Program-made: the position numbers and the translations under genes
Notes under the pieces: model-generated
Databases searched by the model: none
Told to the model about the DNA's origin: nothing
What the model saw: the letters and a program-made list of their open reading frames with translations, nothing else
NCBI RefSeq assembly: GCF_001293565.1
Contig: NZ_JXMU01000013.1
Location: 62,001-126,000, forward strand
DNA length: 64,000 nucleotides
Source of the DNA: Ahrensia marina
GTDB lineage: Bacteria; Pseudomonadota; Alphaproteobacteria; Rhizobiales; Rhizobiaceae
Direction: 5' to 3'
Shown: positions 45,648-56,137 of the stretch, one piece after another
How the letters are laid out: every line of letters begins with the position of its first letter
Position numbering within the stretch: position 1 is the first letter of the stretch

Positions 45648-46544
45648 CTAGAATTCCCAGCTTCTGGCCTTGGCAAACAGGAAATCCCTTATAGCTTGAA
45701 GCTTTGCTGCATTTCTCATTGTCTCTGCATAGGCAAAATAAGTGTCAAAGCTTGGAAGCGCGACATCTTCTAAAACCCGTACGAGGCCGGAATCACGTTC
45801 AACCGCATAATCTGGCAGCAATGCAACACCGACACCGATCTGCGCGGCCCGCTTGACCGACATCACTGCATTGATTTCCAGTGTCGGCTTTAAGGGTGGC
45901 TTGCCTTCGCGCTCAAGCGTCAATAGCGCATTGAGATCGGATAAATAATTGGGCGCAGGTTCACCGAAACTGATGATGCGGTGGTTTTCGAGGTCTGCCA
46001 GTGTTTCAGGCAAGCCAAAACGGTTGATATATTCCGGTGACGCGTAGACATGCAGATGCACGGTAAACAAACGGCGTTGAATGAGATCGGGCTGCTGTGG
46101 CTGTCGAAGACGAATGGCACAGTCCGCTTCACGCATATTGAGATCGAGCTCTTCGTTGGACAGCATCAATTTGACATTAATGTCGGGGTAAAGCTCGATA
46201 AATTCCTGAATGCGATAAGAAAGCCAGCCGGCTCCAAGGCCGACGGTCGTCGTAATGCGCAAAATGCCGGACGGCTTGTCTTTTGTTTCTTTTAACTCGG
46301 AGCGGACAGATTCCAGCTTTAGAAAGACCTCATGCGCGGTGGCATAAAGCATCTCGCCCTGTTCAGTAAGGATCAGGCCGCGGGCGTGCCGATTGAAAAG
46401 CGCAGCGCCAATTTCCTGCTCTAGTGCTGAAATTTGACGACTGACCGCCGATTGGGAGATATGCAGCATTTCACCGGCATGGGTGAAGGAGCCTGCCTGT
46501 GCCGCAGCGTGAAATACGCGTAATTTGTCCCAATCTAGCGACAC
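45648..46544 (-). CDS. LysR-family regulator (LsrB/VtlR-like)
   Basis: The protein has 298 residues with a GTG start. The N-terminal helix-turn-helix Phe-Thr-His-Ala-Gly-Glu-Met-Leu-His-Ile-Ser-Gln-Ser-Ala-Val-Ser is followed by the LysR substrate domain. Position between trxB and an AbcR-like RNA points to the LsrB (Sinorhizobium) and VtlR (Brucella) group; VtlR is known to activate an AbcR RNA. That role is inferred here. Cys141 may sense redox, as proposed for LsrB. Confidence 0.88.
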   Translation of the reverse strand: MSLDWDKLRVFHAAAQAGSFTHAGEMLHISQSAVSRQISALEQEIGAALFNRHARGLILTEQGEMLYATAHEVFLKLESVRSELKETKDKPSGILRITTTVGLGAGWLSYRIQEFIELYPDINVKLMLSNEELDLNMREADCAIRLRQPQQPDLIQRRLFTVHLHVYASPEYINRFGLPETLADLENHRIISFGEPAPNYLSDLNALLTLEREGKPPLKPTLEINAVMSVKRAAQIGVGVALLPDYAVERDSGLVRVLEDVALPSFDTYFAYAETMRNAAKLQAIRDFLFAKARSWEF

Positions 46545-46571
46545 GGTTCAATCCAATCTTACCCGCTAATC

Positions 46572-47549
46572 TTACTCGGCTGCTTCAAGCTGGCTTTCCA
46601 TTGCAGCCACAAATTTTTCGGCCTCCAAAGCAGCCATACAGCCCATTCCGGCGGCTGTTACAGCTTGTCTGTATATATCGTCTGTTACATCTCCTGCCGC
46701 AAAGACGCCTTCAATCGATGTTGCCGTGCTGTCAGGAGCTGTCCAGAGATAGTTATTCGACTTCTGCTTAAGCTTGCCTTCAAACAGCGATACCGCAGGT
46801 GCATGACCGATTGCAACAAACACACCATGTGTCGCCATTTCGGTCACATTGCCTGTGATTCTGTTTTTCAGCTTAACACCGGTGACAGAAGCAGGAAGGG
46901 CAGGGTTTGTTTTTTCACCCACAATCTCGTCAAGCTCCGTATCCCACAGGATCTCGACATTTTCCTTTTTGAACAAACGGTCTGCTAGAATTTTTTCAGA
47001 TCGCAGTTCATCGCGGCGGTGAACAAGAGTAACCTTGGAGGCAAGGTTGGAAAGATAAAGGGCTTCTTCGACGGCTGTGTTTCCGCCGCCGATAACGACA
47101 ACTTCTTTGCCGCGATAGAAAAAACCATCGCATGTCGCACATGCTGACACACCAAAGCCCATATAAGTTTGCTCGCTCTCAAGGCCGAGCCATTTTGCCT
47201 GTGCGCCGGTACAAATCACCAGAGTATCGCCGGTATAGATCGTGCCGCTATCACCGATAGCCTTGAACGGGCGGCTATCAAGATCAACCTCGACGATGAT
47301 GTCCTGCTCGATCTGTGTGCCGACATTTTCCGCTTGCTGGCGCATCTGTTCCATCATCCATGGACCTTCGACAGCTTCGGCATAACCTGGATAGTTTTCG
47401 ACTTCTGTTGTGATCATCAACTGGCCGCCTTGTTGAAGGCCGGCAACCATGACAGGTTTCAGCATCGCTCGCGCAGCGTATATCGCAGCGGTATAGCCCG
47501 CAGGACCGGAGCCGATGATAAGCATTTTGGAGTGAATAGTTTTTGTCAT
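46572..47549 (-). CDS. trxB: Thioredoxin reductase
   Basis: The protein has 325 residues. FAD motif Gly-Ser-Gly-Pro-Ala-Gly-Tyr at 13-19, the redox motif Cys-Ala-Thr-Cys at 137-140, and NADPH motif Gly-Gly-Gly-Asn-Thr-Ala are in the order of low-molecular-weight TrxB. It ends 27 bases before the LysR gene in the same direction. Thioredoxin is also the donor for the APS reductase in this window. Confidence 0.97.
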   Translation of the reverse strand: MTKTIHSKMLIIGSGPAGYTAAIYAARAMLKPVMVAGLQQGGQLMITTEVENYPGYAEAVEGPWMMEQMRQQAENVGTQIEQDIIVEVDLDSRPFKAIGDSGTIYTGDTLVICTGAQAKWLGLESEQTYMGFGVSACATCDGFFYRGKEVVVIGGGNTAVEEALYLSNLASKVTLVHRRDELRSEKILADRLFKKENVEILWDTELDEIVGEKTNPALPASVTGVKLKNRITGNVTEMATHGVFVAIGHAPAVSLFEGKLKQKSNNYLWTAPDSTATSIEGVFAAGDVTDDIYRQAVTAAGMGCMAALEAEKFVAAMESQLEAAE

Positions 47550-47589
47550 AGGTATTTCCAGTAATTTATATGCTTATATTGAGTGCATC

Positions 47590-48339
47590 TTAGCGTTTTT
47601 CAAATACGCAAACCGAATGAAGCCCTTCAGGCGACGGGTTTAGCAATGTATATCCAAGAGCTTCCAGCTTTTTCAACAAGCGTTCAGTTTTCTCGCCACC
47701 AAGTATATCGTCATGGATTTCTGCAATGATGGCTTTAAAATAGGCCTTATCCATTAAGTCAACAACTTCATATTCACCACCTTCAATATCCATCATTAGA
47801 AGGTCAAACTGGTGATCTTCAAGAAACTTTAACTGATCAAAAACCTCAACATCGACAGTTTTCTGATTGTCGCTCTCGCGTGTCAGCGAACCGCCCCAAA
47901 ACTCTTTCGGCACATTGAATTTGACAGAGCTTGACTTCGTGCGATCTCCCAAAACCCCTTTCATAAGCTCAAAGCGGTTGAGCTTGTTTGTCTCCATAAC
48001 CTTTAGATAGTGCGTGGCAACTGCCGGATTTGCTTCAAAGCTCGTCACATGTAGATCATTATTCATCTGTTGAAGGCGCGCGGATATGAAGCCGATACCT
48101 CCGCCGAGATCCAAGACGTTTTTTGCTGACGAAATGTAGGGTAATGCGAGATTCAATTCATCTGTTTCGTAGTCCCATCGAGACAGAACTTTGCGCATTG
48201 TGTATGTCAATAATTGCCGATCAAAGGGGATTTTGACGCCGTGCGGTTCAGCGTAGCCTCTAATTTCATCATAAAAATAGTTCAGGTAACGAATTACCTT
48301 CGGGCTTGTTGTTCGCTTGTGAAGCGTACTTTGGGTCAC
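47590..48339 (-). CDS. FkbM-family methyltransferase
   Basis: The protein has 249 residues with a GTG start. The SAM motif is Val-Leu-Asp-Leu-Gly-Gly-Gly-Ile-Gly-Phe, and Leu-Leu-Met-Asp-Ile-Glu-Gly-Gly-Glu-Tyr is the FkbM signature. FkbM enzymes O-methylate sugars or polyketides; here a glycan is likely because three glycosyltransferase genes precede it. It overlaps the GT25 gene by four bases (GTGA). Confidence 0.86.
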   Translation of the reverse strand: MTQSTLHKRTTSPKVIRYLNYFYDEIRGYAEPHGVKIPFDRQLLTYTMRKVLSRWDYETDELNLALPYISSAKNVLDLGGGIGFISARLQQMNNDLHVTSFEANPAVATHYLKVMETNKLNRFELMKGVLGDRTKSSSVKFNVPKEFWGGSLTRESDNQKTVDVEVFDQLKFLEDHQFDLLMMDIEGGEYEVVDLMDKAYFKAIIAEIHDDILGGEKTERLLKKLEALGYTLLNPSPEGLHSVCVFEKR

Positions 48340-49154
48340 TTGAAGGGTATCCTTTGATATTTTTGGCTATGAAATAACACTTTCTTTTGTGCTGATAACC
48401 AAAGAAAAGCTTTTTTCAAAGGCCTGCTAAGTTCCCGCTTAAGTTTTGCGAGGCCAGTTAACCGGTTGAGGCGTCGTTCTTCATGTAATGTACTTCTCAG
48501 ACTTTCCGAGGAGCCGCCTTTGTTCAGATTTTCATCCTGCACACATAAGGCCGGAAAAAGTTGGTAAATTTTGAGTGATGCAAATATAGGTGAAATCGGA
48601 TTGAACAAATATTGATCAAGCGGATCTTTGAACCTTGCGGTGTTATCCAACAAATATTGAGCGCACCGAGAGGATATAATATATCCGGCAGTACCTGTAT
48701 GTTCACCGGTTAGTTGGTTCAGAGAACGGTCCGCCGGCACTTTAAGGTCGTTTTTGGAAATAAAAGTCTTTCTTTGATTAGTCTCTAATTTGATTATGTC
48801 TGCATCTTTAGGGATCCAGTTAACGTCACCAAGGAGGTCGACAGCGGCTTCACCAATGTGAACATCATCCTCAAAAATGACCGTAAATGGTTGCTCATTT
48901 GCTGCTGCAATGGACCAACAGGCGCGATGACTTAAAAAACAACCTACTTCGCCAGCCCGCAAGCGGTAAAAATTTTCGTCTGCATCTAGCCAGCTATCGA
49001 TTTCCACATCGCTCATATTTCGCCCGTCAACGGCAGGCACCTTGGAAAATGACAAACCCATTTCGTCAAAAATAGATTTCATTCTGATCAAGCGGTCTTC
49101 AGAACGGTCAAGATTTACTAACAATATGGGTAGAGCTTTTTCATTCTTGGTCAT
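48336..49154 (-). CDS. Glycosyltransferase family 25 (LPS type)
   Basis: The protein has 272 residues. It has the GT25 signature: an Leu-Val-Asn-Leu-Asp-Arg-Ser-Glu-Asp-Arg start, Ser-His-Arg-Ala-Cys-Trp, and Val-Ile-Phe-Glu-Asp-Asp-Val. Family members such as LpsA and Lex-type enzymes add galactose or similar sugars to LPS core. It overlaps the GT4 gene by fourteen bases. The sugar is unknown. Confidence 0.88.
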   Translation of the reverse strand: MTKNEKALPILLVNLDRSEDRLIRMKSIFDEMGLSFSKVPAVDGRNMSDVEIDSWLDADENFYRLRAGEVGCFLSHRACWSIAAANEQPFTVIFEDDVHIGEAAVDLLGDVNWIPKDADIIKLETNQRKTFISKNDLKVPADRSLNQLTGEHTGTAGYIISSRCAQYLLDNTARFKDPLDQYLFNPISPIFASLKIYQLFPALCVQDENLNKGGSSESLRSTLHEERRLNRLTGLAKLKRELSRPLKKAFLWLSAQKKVLFHSQKYQRIPFK

Positions 49155-50142
49155 TGCTGATTATCGCTCTATAAAATTCGATGGTTCGGTCAATTTGTCC
49201 GGCTCTTTCGAAAGCGCTCAAAAGAGATCTGTTATCTTCATTATGACAGTACGTCATGGACTTGACCATTGCTTTTGCAAGACTCTCTTTGTTTTTCAAC
49301 GGTAAAAGAATTGCAGAAGTCTCAGCCAACATCTCTTTGGCACCCAGGGTTTCCGTAGCAATAATATTGCAACCGGCATTGAGTGCTTCAATGAGCACCA
49401 AGGGAAAGGCCTCCGCATGTGATGGCATGACAAAACAGTCAAATGCCGACATCAGTGTACTGGCATCGCTTCGAAAGCCGGTGAATGTGATACGCGGATC
49501 GTGTTTTGCCATTTCTGCTGCTCGGGGGCGGTCAGGTCCATCGCCAATGATCACGAGTTTGGCATTTGTATCCTTAATTGATTGAAACGCACCAATCAGC
49601 TCAAAAATACCCTTGGCTTCCAGAATACGGCCGACAAAACCAAATATATAAGCGTTTTGTGGGATATCCAGAACGCGCCTCGCATCGTGTTTTGAAAGCG
49701 GTTCCTGTTGTGACTTGCGAAGCCAGTTCCATATAGTAACGCTTGGTCCTGTATAATTTTGCATGGCTGCTTTTTGATGATCGGCCACGCGGATAATACC
49801 ATCGGAGGATTTGTATGAGCGGGCCTTATAGGCACCATGTATTGTTGAGATTACCGGAGCAGAATTGCTTAACCGGTTCGCAAGACGCGCTGCAAGACTT
49901 TGATGTGCATGGACAATATCCGGTTTGAACTCACGTAGCGTCCGCCAAATATCAATATGAAATGCCCCGCGGCGGGTTAATACATGCTGTACGTGACGGC
50001 TGGTGTTTTGCGGCGTAAAATCGCCCAACCGGTCTATGACGCAAACCTCATGACCGGCCTCACTCAACCCTAAAGCAAGGTCTGCATGATGATATGATGA
50101 GCCGCCAACCGCACGACATAAATTGATTTGAAGAATCTTCAT
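49141..50142 (-). CDS. GT4-family glycosyltransferase
   Basis: The protein has 333 residues. The GT-B fold has an N-terminal Gly-Gly-Ser-Ser-Tyr-His-His-Ala-Asp-Leu acceptor side and a C-terminal nucleotide-sugar side with Phe-Val-Gly-Arg-Ile-Leu-Glu-Ala-Lys-Gly and Pro-Ser-His-Ala-Glu-Ala-Phe-Pro. It should act on LPS core at the inner face of the membrane. It overlaps the previous gene by ATGA. The sugar is not known. Confidence 0.9.
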   Translation of the reverse strand: MKILQINLCRAVGGSSYHHADLALGLSEAGHEVCVIDRLGDFTPQNTSRHVQHVLTRRGAFHIDIWRTLREFKPDIVHAHQSLAARLANRLSNSAPVISTIHGAYKARSYKSSDGIIRVADHQKAAMQNYTGPSVTIWNWLRKSQQEPLSKHDARRVLDIPQNAYIFGFVGRILEAKGIFELIGAFQSIKDTNAKLVIIGDGPDRPRAAEMAKHDPRITFTGFRSDASTLMSAFDCFVMPSHAEAFPLVLIEALNAGCNIIATETLGAKEMLAETSAILLPLKNKESLAKAMVKSMTYCHNEDNRSLLSAFERAGQIDRTIEFYRAIISNDQE

Positions 50143-51077
50143 GACGTGTTGGGTAGCATATTAATAATGGCTTGTAGCTCTGCGTTCGTGGACACAGATT
50201 TAAATTGTTTCAAGGCTCTATTTCGCTGCGCAATAAAGCGCTTTTTTGATGAAAACACAGCCAGGAGTTGATCCGTAATTTTAGGGCTTAAAATATCTGA
50301 TAATTCGGAAACGCCGACGCCGTCTGCATAGTCATTCATGCGTTTTTGTTTGCGCATAAAACGACTGTTCGGGTTTGTGTCCAATTCATAATTGGCAAAC
50401 CCGCCGCCTGTTTTCAGATACTTTAAATGCCAATAAAGAAAGCCGCAAAACTGGCGGTGCAAATTTCTACCGGGCGCATTTTCGAAGCGCCGGTCAAATG
50501 TGAACCTTGTTTCATTATCAATGTTGAAAAAACCAATGTCTCCGCTGCCCGAAACGGGGTCTGCGAGCGGAACAAAGAGTTTCTTATCTACATTCAGCTT
50601 CAGATTGATGCCAGAAAAGCCAAGAATTTTATGTCTGGCTATACCGTTTAAGCGAATATTCTTGACAACTTTCGCCAATGTTTCGGATCGGGCAAAATGA
50701 TCATCATCAAGCTTAGTGACAACGCGATAACGGGTTTTAGCTAACGCAAAATTAGAGTAATTCACCAAGCTGCTGGGGCTATCGGCTGGGGTGAACGCAT
50801 GGTCTTTGCTGCCGGGCGGAAATACGCGGTCTATGTAATGAAATACTCTCAGGCGCGTCCCGTACTCCTGCGTCAGCCGGCCAAGAATATCCGGCGTTGC
50901 ATCAGTGCACTGATTGTAAACCGCGATTATTTCATCAAAATGATCAATATGTGATCGTATGGTTGGCTCAAGAAAATCAGCGCCATTGCGTATCCGCATA
51001 AAGGCGCTGATTCCGTTTTGCCGTTTGGAAATATTCAGATCGTCAGGGGTGAAGGTGTATTTGGAAATAGTTTCCAT
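50139..51077 (-). CDS. GT2-like glycosyltransferase
   Basis: The protein has 312 residues. A GT-A-type N-terminus has Phe-Met-Arg-Ile-Arg-Asn-Gly-Ala-Asp-Phe, Ile-Ala-Val-Tyr-Asn-Gln-Cys-Thr-Asp-Ala-Thr and a likely metal motif Lys-Leu-Asp-Asp-Asp-His. The C-terminal part is of its own type. It is the first of four overlapping glycan genes and starts 17 bases after greA, so all may share the greA transcript. Confidence 0.82.
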   Translation of the reverse strand: METISKYTFTPDDLNISKRQNGISAFMRIRNGADFLEPTIRSHIDHFDEIIAVYNQCTDATPDILGRLTQEYGTRLRVFHYIDRVFPPGSKDHAFTPADSPSSLVNYSNFALAKTRYRVVTKLDDDHFARSETLAKVVKNIRLNGIARHKILGFSGINLKLNVDKKLFVPLADPVSGSGDIGFFNIDNETRFTFDRRFENAPGRNLHRQFCGFLYWHLKYLKTGGGFANYELDTNPNSRFMRKQKRMNDYADGVGVSELSDILSPKITDQLLAVFSSKKRFIAQRNRALKQFKSVSTNAELQAIINMLPNTS

Positions 51078-51094
51078 AACATCAGGCCGCTTTA

Positions 51095-51571
51095 TTAGAC
51101 GAACTTCACCGCTTCGATTTCATATCCGCGGTCGCCTTTAGGGGCTTTGACCTCAATTGAATCGCCGACAGTTTTGCCGATCAATGCGCGCGAAATTGGA
51201 GAGGATATTGAAATTCGCCCCTCTTTCGGGTTCGCTTCCTGATCACCAACGATCTGATAGGTGACTTCTTCGCCCGTATCATCATCGGTTAAAGTGACTG
51301 TCGCGCCAAAACGGACTGTATCACCAGTCATCGTCGCAACATCAATCACATCAGCACGGCCAATCAATCCCTCCAACTCGGAGATACGGCCCTCATTGTG
51401 TGATTGCGCTTCTTTCGCCGCATGATATTCGGCATTTTCCGAAAGGTCGCCATGCGCGCGCGCTTCCGAAATAGCTTCGATAATGCGAGGGCGCTCTTCC
51501 TGCTGCCGCCAGCGAATTTCTTCGTTCAGCGCATCAAAGCCTTTGCTTGTCATTGGGACCTTATCAACCAT
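51095..51571 (-). CDS. greA: Transcription elongation factor GreA
   Basis: The protein has 158 residues. An N-terminal coiled coil with the acidic tip Glu-Asn-Ala-Glu-Tyr-His and a C-terminal FKBP-like domain with [13 protein letters not shown]. It rescues backtracked RNA polymerase. The gene lies between carB and the glycan genes. Confidence 0.97.
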   Translation of the reverse strand: MVDKVPMTSKGFDALNEEIRWRQQEERPRIIEAISEARAHGDLSENAEYHAAKEAQSHNEGRISELEGLIGRADVIDVATMTGDTVRFGATVTLTDDDTGEEVTYQIVGDQEANPKEGRISISSPISRALIGKTVGDSIEVKAPKGDRGYEIEAVKFV

Positions 51572-51611
51572 GGTCCATCCTTTCCTGCCGGTTTTTAACC
51601 GGTCCTGATCT

Positions 51612-51650
51612 ATAAATAAAAACGGTTCCGGAAATTGCGTTCCGAAACCG
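51612..51650 (-). terminator. Intrinsic terminator after carB
   Basis: On the minus strand an eleven-base-pair stem (one G-T wobble), arms at 51623-51633 and 51640-51650, followed by TTTTTAT. A second hairpin CCAGCCC/GGGCTGG at 51685-51704 has no T-run. Confidence 0.8.
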
Positions 51651-51711
51651 CTTCAATCAATATGGCAATGTCTCTTGCTGATTTCCAGCCCTTTTATGGG
51701 CTGGACTCAAA

Positions 51712-54700
51712 TTACTCGAAATAAGCTTGCAGCGGGCGAACTTCGATTTCACCTTTTGACAAGGCTTCGATCGCCTGTGTTGTCGCCTTGGCGCCTGCCA
51801 TTGTTGTGTAATACGGCACTTTGTTCTCAAGTGCGGCACGGCGCAGGGATTTGGAGTCGGAAAGTGCTTTCTTCCCGCTTGTTGTATTGATGACAAGCTG
51901 TACTTCGCGGTTGCGAATAGCATCCTCAATATGCGGACGCCCTTCCAAAACCTTGTTTATCTTGCGTGCTTCAACACCGTTTTCAGCCAGATAACGCTGT
52001 GTGCCGCCGGTTGCGATGATACCGAAGCCCAAATCTGCAAGCACTTTGGCAGATGCAAGTGCGCCGGCTTTGTCCTCGTCTTTTACGGAAATGAATACAT
52101 TGCCGTCTTTTGGAAGAACCACACTGGCACCAAGCTGCGCTTTTGCAAATGCCATCGCAAAATCAGTGTCGAGACCAATAACTTCACCCGTTGAGCGCAT
52201 TTCAGGGCCAAGCAAAGTGTCCACGCCTGGGAATTTGGAGAACGGGAACACCGCTTCTTTAACGGCAATATGCTTGATGTCCGAAGCGCTTTTGCGGCTG
52301 CCATAATGCGCGACAGCATCTGCAAGTGTTTCTCCTGCCATGATGCGTGCTGCGATTTTTGCAATCGGCAGGCCAATGGTTTTGGCAACGAACGGAACCG
52401 TACGCGAAGCGCGCGGATTGACTTCAAGAACGTAGATTTCGCCGTCTTTGATCGCATATTGAACATTCATCAAGCCGCCGACATTGAGCGCTTTTGCCAT
52501 GGCCGACGTTTGAAGTTGTAATTGTTCAACAATTTCATTGCTGAGCGTGTTTACGGGCAGGGAGCAGGCCGAGTCACCTGAGTGGATACCGGCCTCTTCA
52601 ATATGCTCCATAATACCTGAAACATAGACTTCGTCGCCATCGCACAAGCAGTCAACATCAACTTCAATTGCGCCTTGAAGATAGGTGTCGAACAATAGCG
52701 GGTTCGTGCCCAGAAGTGTATTGATCTGCCCCGTTTTATCATTCGGATAACGGGCCTTGATATCCTCCGGAATAAGTTCTGGAACTGTATCCAGCAGATA
52801 AGTGGACAAAGATGCTTCATCGCGCACGATCTGCATCGCGCGGCCGCCCAGAACGTAAGACGGGCGCACAACGAGCGGGAAGCCAAGACCGGTTGCGATG
52901 AGCCTTGCCTGCTCGACCGAATGGGCAATACCGTTTTTAGGCTGCAGGAGGTTGAGCTTCATCAGCAGTTTTTGGAAACGGTCACGGTCTTCAGCCAGAT
53001 CAATAGCATCCGGAGATGTGCCGAGAATTGGAATGCCGGCACGCTCAAGCGCATTGGCAAGCTTTAACGGTGTTTGGCCGCCAAATTGAACAATAACGCC
53101 TTTGAGATTACCGGATTTTTGCTCCATTTCGAGAATTTCAAGCACATCTTCATTCGTCAAAGGCTCGAAATACAAACGGTCGGACGTATCATAATCGGTT
53201 GAAACCGTCTCAGGGTTACAGTTGATCATGATAGCTTCATAACCGGCATCACGAAGTGCAAAGGCTGCGTGACAGCAACAATAGTCAAACTCGATACCCT
53301 GACCAATGCGGTTTGGGCCGCCGCCCAGGATAACGACTTTTTCGCGGTCGGAAATTTGAGCTTCGTTTTCTGGTTCGCCGATAAATGGCTGCTCATAAGT
53401 GGAGTACATATAGGCTGTCGGTGAAGCAAATTCTGCCGCACACGTATCAATACGCTTATAGACAGGGTGCACATCCAAAGCGCGGCGTGCTGCAACGACA
53501 TCGCTTTCATTTTTGCCGATAAGCGTGGCCATACGCTGATCCGAAAAGCCCATTGATTTGAGCATACGCATATTGCCGGCATCCAAGGGCAGGCCGTGGG
53601 CTTTTACACGCGCCTCTGTATCGATGATTTGCTTGAATTGTTCCAGAAACCAAGGATCAATTTTGCAGCCCGCATGAATATCTTCAAGGCTAAAGCCCAA
53701 ACGGATAGCCTGTGCAACCATGCGCAGACGGTCAGGGGTTGGTGCGCCTATAGCGGCACGGATCGCATTTTTATCGTCGCCTTCGCCAAGGCCGGGGATT
53801 TCAATATCATCCAATCCGGTCAGTCCGGTTTCAAGGCCGCGTAGCGCTTTTTGAAAACTCTCGGCAAATGTACGGCCGATGGCCATGACTTCGCCAACGG
53901 ATTTCATGGCTGTCGTCAGATGCGGTTCCGCACCGGGGAATTTTTCAAAGGCAAAGCGCGGAATTTTTGTAACGACATAATCAATTGACGGTTCGAACGA
54001 GGCAGGTGTCGCACCGCCTGTGATATCGTTCTCAAGTTCATCAAGCGTGTAACCAACCGCGAGCTTTGCTGCGACTTTTGCAATCGGAAAGCCGGTCGCT
54101 TTCGACGCCAGTGCCGATGAGCGCGATACGCGCGGGTTCATCTCGATAACGACCAGACGCCCGTCTTGCGGATTGACCGCGAATTGTACGTTTGAACCGC
54201 CCGTTTCAACACCGATCTCACGCAGCACCGCAATCGAAGCATTACGCATAATCTGGTATTCTTTGTCTGTAAGTGTCAGCGCGGGCGCGACAGTAATCGA
54301 GTCGCCGGTGTGAACACCCATTGGATCGACGTTTTCAATCGAGCAGATGATAATGCAGTTGTCTGCTTTATCGCGAACAACCTCCATCTCATATTCTTTC
54401 CAGCCAAGAACACTTTCATCAATCAGCACTTCGGTTGTCGGCGAGGCATCAAGGCCGCTTTCGACATAAGCCATGAATTCAGAGCGGTTATAGGCAATGC
54501 CGCCGCCTGTGCCGCCAAGTGTGAACGATGGCCGGATGACAGCCGGCAGGCCGATTTCATCAAGCGCTGTTGCCGCCTGTGCCATTGCATGGCTCATATA
54601 ACGTTGTTTGCGCTCTGATGTGCTGTGACGCCACTCCAGTTCCAGCTTATCTAGCGCGGCATCAAGTTCATCGCCAGAAAGCTGCTTTGCCAGCTCTGCC

Positions 54701-55215
54701 TTTTTGGCTTCGTGCTCGGTGCGGTCTTTGTCTTTGATGGCTGTTGCGTTGACGAGCATTGAGCGCGGACATTCAAGACCGATGCGTTCCATCGCCTCGC
54801 GGAACAATGAACGGTCTTCGGCTTTGTCGATTGCTTCCGGTGTGGCGCCGATCATCTCGACGTCCCATTTGTCCAGCACGCCCATTGCCTTGAGAGAAAG
54901 GGCTGTGTTGAGCGCTGTCTGCCCGCCCATGGTCGGAAGAACAACCATTTTGTCGTTCGGGTTTTCTTTGCGTTCTTTGATAATGATCTTTTCAACCACC
55001 TCTGGAGTGATTGGCTCTACATAGGTCGCGTCCGCCAGTTCAGGGTCCGTCATAATGGTTGCCGGATTGGAGTTGACGAGAACGACGCGGTAACCTTCTT
55101 CGCGCAGCGCCTTACAGGCCTGTGTACCGGAATAATCAAATTCACAGGCTTGGCCAATCACAATCGGTCCTGCACCGATGATGAGGACGGTATCAATATC
55201 ATTACGCTTTGGCAT
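51712..55215 (-). CDS. carB: Carbamoyl-phosphate synthase large subunit
   Basis: The protein has 1167 residues, about 90 longer than E. coli CarB, with an insert near residues 160-200. Two ATP-grasp halves, each with Arg-Pro-Ser-Phe/Tyr-x-Leu-Gly-Gly, and a C-terminal allosteric domain with Phe-Gly-Ile-Ile-Ala-Thr-Gly-Gly-Thr. It makes carbamoyl phosphate for arginine and pyrimidines with CarA. carA is 3.3 kb away in this window, separate from carB. Confidence 0.97.
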   Translation of the reverse strand: MPKRNDIDTVLIIGAGPIVIGQACEFDYSGTQACKALREEGYRVVLVNSNPATIMTDPELADATYVEPITPEVVEKIIIKERKENPNDKMVVLPTMGGQTALNTALSLKAMGVLDKWDVEMIGATPEAIDKAEDRSLFREAMERIGLECPRSMLVNATAIKDKDRTEHEAKKAELAKQLSGDELDAALDKLELEWRHSTSERKQRYMSHAMAQAATALDEIGLPAVIRPSFTLGGTGGGIAYNRSEFMAYVESGLDASPTTEVLIDESVLGWKEYEMEVVRDKADNCIIICSIENVDPMGVHTGDSITVAPALTLTDKEYQIMRNASIAVLREIGVETGGSNVQFAVNPQDGRLVVIEMNPRVSRSSALASKATGFPIAKVAAKLAVGYTLDELENDITGGATPASFEPSIDYVVTKIPRFAFEKFPGAEPHLTTAMKSVGEVMAIGRTFAESFQKALRGLETGLTGLDDIEIPGLGEGDDKNAIRAAIGAPTPDRLRMVAQAIRLGFSLEDIHAGCKIDPWFLEQFKQIIDTEARVKAHGLPLDAGNMRMLKSMGFSDQRMATLIGKNESDVVAARRALDVHPVYKRIDTCAAEFASPTAYMYSTYEQPFIGEPENEAQISDREKVVILGGGPNRIGQGIEFDYCCCHAAFALRDAGYEAIMINCNPETVSTDYDTSDRLYFEPLTNEDVLEILEMEQKSGNLKGVIVQFGGQTPLKLANALERAGIPILGTSPDAIDLAEDRDRFQKLLMKLNLLQPKNGIAHSVEQARLIATGLGFPLVVRPSYVLGGRAMQIVRDEASLSTYLLDTVPELIPEDIKARYPNDKTGQINTLLGTNPLLFDTYLQGAIEVDVDCLCDGDEVYVSGIMEHIEEAGIHSGDSACSLPVNTLSNEIVEQLQLQTSAMAKALNVGGLMNVQYAIKDGEIYVLEVNPRASRTVPFVAKTIGLPIAKIAARIMAGETLADAVAHYGSRKSASDIKHIAVKEAVFPFSKFPGVDTLLGPEMRSTGEVIGLDTDFAMAFAKAQLGASVVLPKDGNVFISVKDEDKAGALASAKVLADLGFGIIATGGTQRYLAENGVEARKINKVLEGRPHIEDAIRNREVQLVINTTSGKKALSDSKSLRRAALENKVPYYTTMAGAKATTQAIEALSKGEIEVRPLQAYFE

Positions 55216-55444
55216 GGGGCATCCGTTTAGCTTACGCGAAAAGCCGGATGCAAAGACAACCGGCGCTAACGCAATTATTTTCTGGCTAAGGCTGTCTTAT
55301 ATTCATCTGCGCACGCGATGTAACCCCATCAGACAAGGAAATTTAGGCTTTCAACATAGATTCAAGGCCTAGCGACTATTTTATCATCTTCGGAACATTT
55401 GCTGCACTCGGACATTTGCCATCTAACAGCGAAAGGAGAAAAAT

Positions 55445-56011
55445 ATGCCTAATATTTCAGACGCAAAAATTGCAATCCTTGCAACAGACGGTTATGAGAG
55501 ATCTGAACTGCGCAAGCCGTTGGATCATCTCAAAAATGCAGGTGCAGAAGTTCACATCATATCCATAAAATCCGGTGAGATTAAAAGCTGGGACGATGGA
55601 AACTGGGGCGACAGCGTAGCTGTGGACAAACTCGTATCAGATGTCGCCGTATCTGACTATGATGCCCTTGTTTTGCCGGGCGGTCAGATCAATCCCGATC
55701 TTTTGCGTGTAGACGATGATGCAGTTTCGTTCGTACGGGAATTTGCTAAAAGCGGAAAAACACTTGCTGCGATTTGTCATGCACCTTGGTTGCTGGTTGA
55801 AGCAGACGCTCTGCGTGATCGCAAGGCAACCTCATACCCTTCCATTAAAACCGACCTGATTAATGCAGGTGCAGATTGGGTTGATGAAGAGGTCGTTGTT
55901 TCTAACGCGATTATCACATCGCGGAACCCGGGCGACTTGGACGCATTTAACACTAAAATCGTTGAAGAAGTTGAAGAAGGTCGCCACGACCGGGAAATTA
56001 AAGCTGCTTAA
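55445..56011 (+). CDS. PfpI/DJ-1-family protein (YhbO-like)
   Basis: The protein has 188 residues. Catalytic Cys111-His112 in Ala-Ile-Cys-His-Ala-Pro-Trp and Glu18 in Tyr-Glu-Arg-Ser-Glu are in place. The family covers general stress proteins, glyoxalase III or deglycase-type enzymes and peptidases; the actual activity of this branch is debated. AAGGAG at 55433-55438 is a strong ribosome site. Confidence 0.9.
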   Translation: MPNISDAKIAILATDGYERSELRKPLDHLKNAGAEVHIISIKSGEIKSWDDGNWGDSVAVDKLVSDVAVSDYDALVLPGGQINPDLLRVDDDAVSFVREFAKSGKTLAAICHAPWLLVEADALRDRKATSYPSIKTDLINAGADWVDEEVVVSNAIITSRNPGDLDAFNTKIVEEVEEGRHDREIKAA

Positions 56012-56038
56012 CACCGCATATAAATGACGAACGTTTCT

Positions 56039-56069
56039 GCGGGTGCCCGAATGGGCGCCCGCTTTCTTT
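56039..56069 (+). terminator. Intrinsic terminator after the PfpI gene
   Basis: GCGGG and GCCC arms pair with GGGC and CCCGC around GAAT, and TTTCTTT follows. Confidence 0.88.
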
Positions 56070-56137
56070 GTTGAACAGTTCAGCCTTTTGCGGCACAAAG
56101 TCTTTAACAGGCATAAGTATGACAGTTGGAGCTGACC

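Noticed and set aside
45537-45773. 78-residue plus-strand frame beginning in the sRNA region
   Set aside because: The GGGAGGA before its start looks like a ribosome site, but it is the complement of the sRNA loop; the frame runs antisense into the LysR gene and has no family likeness.
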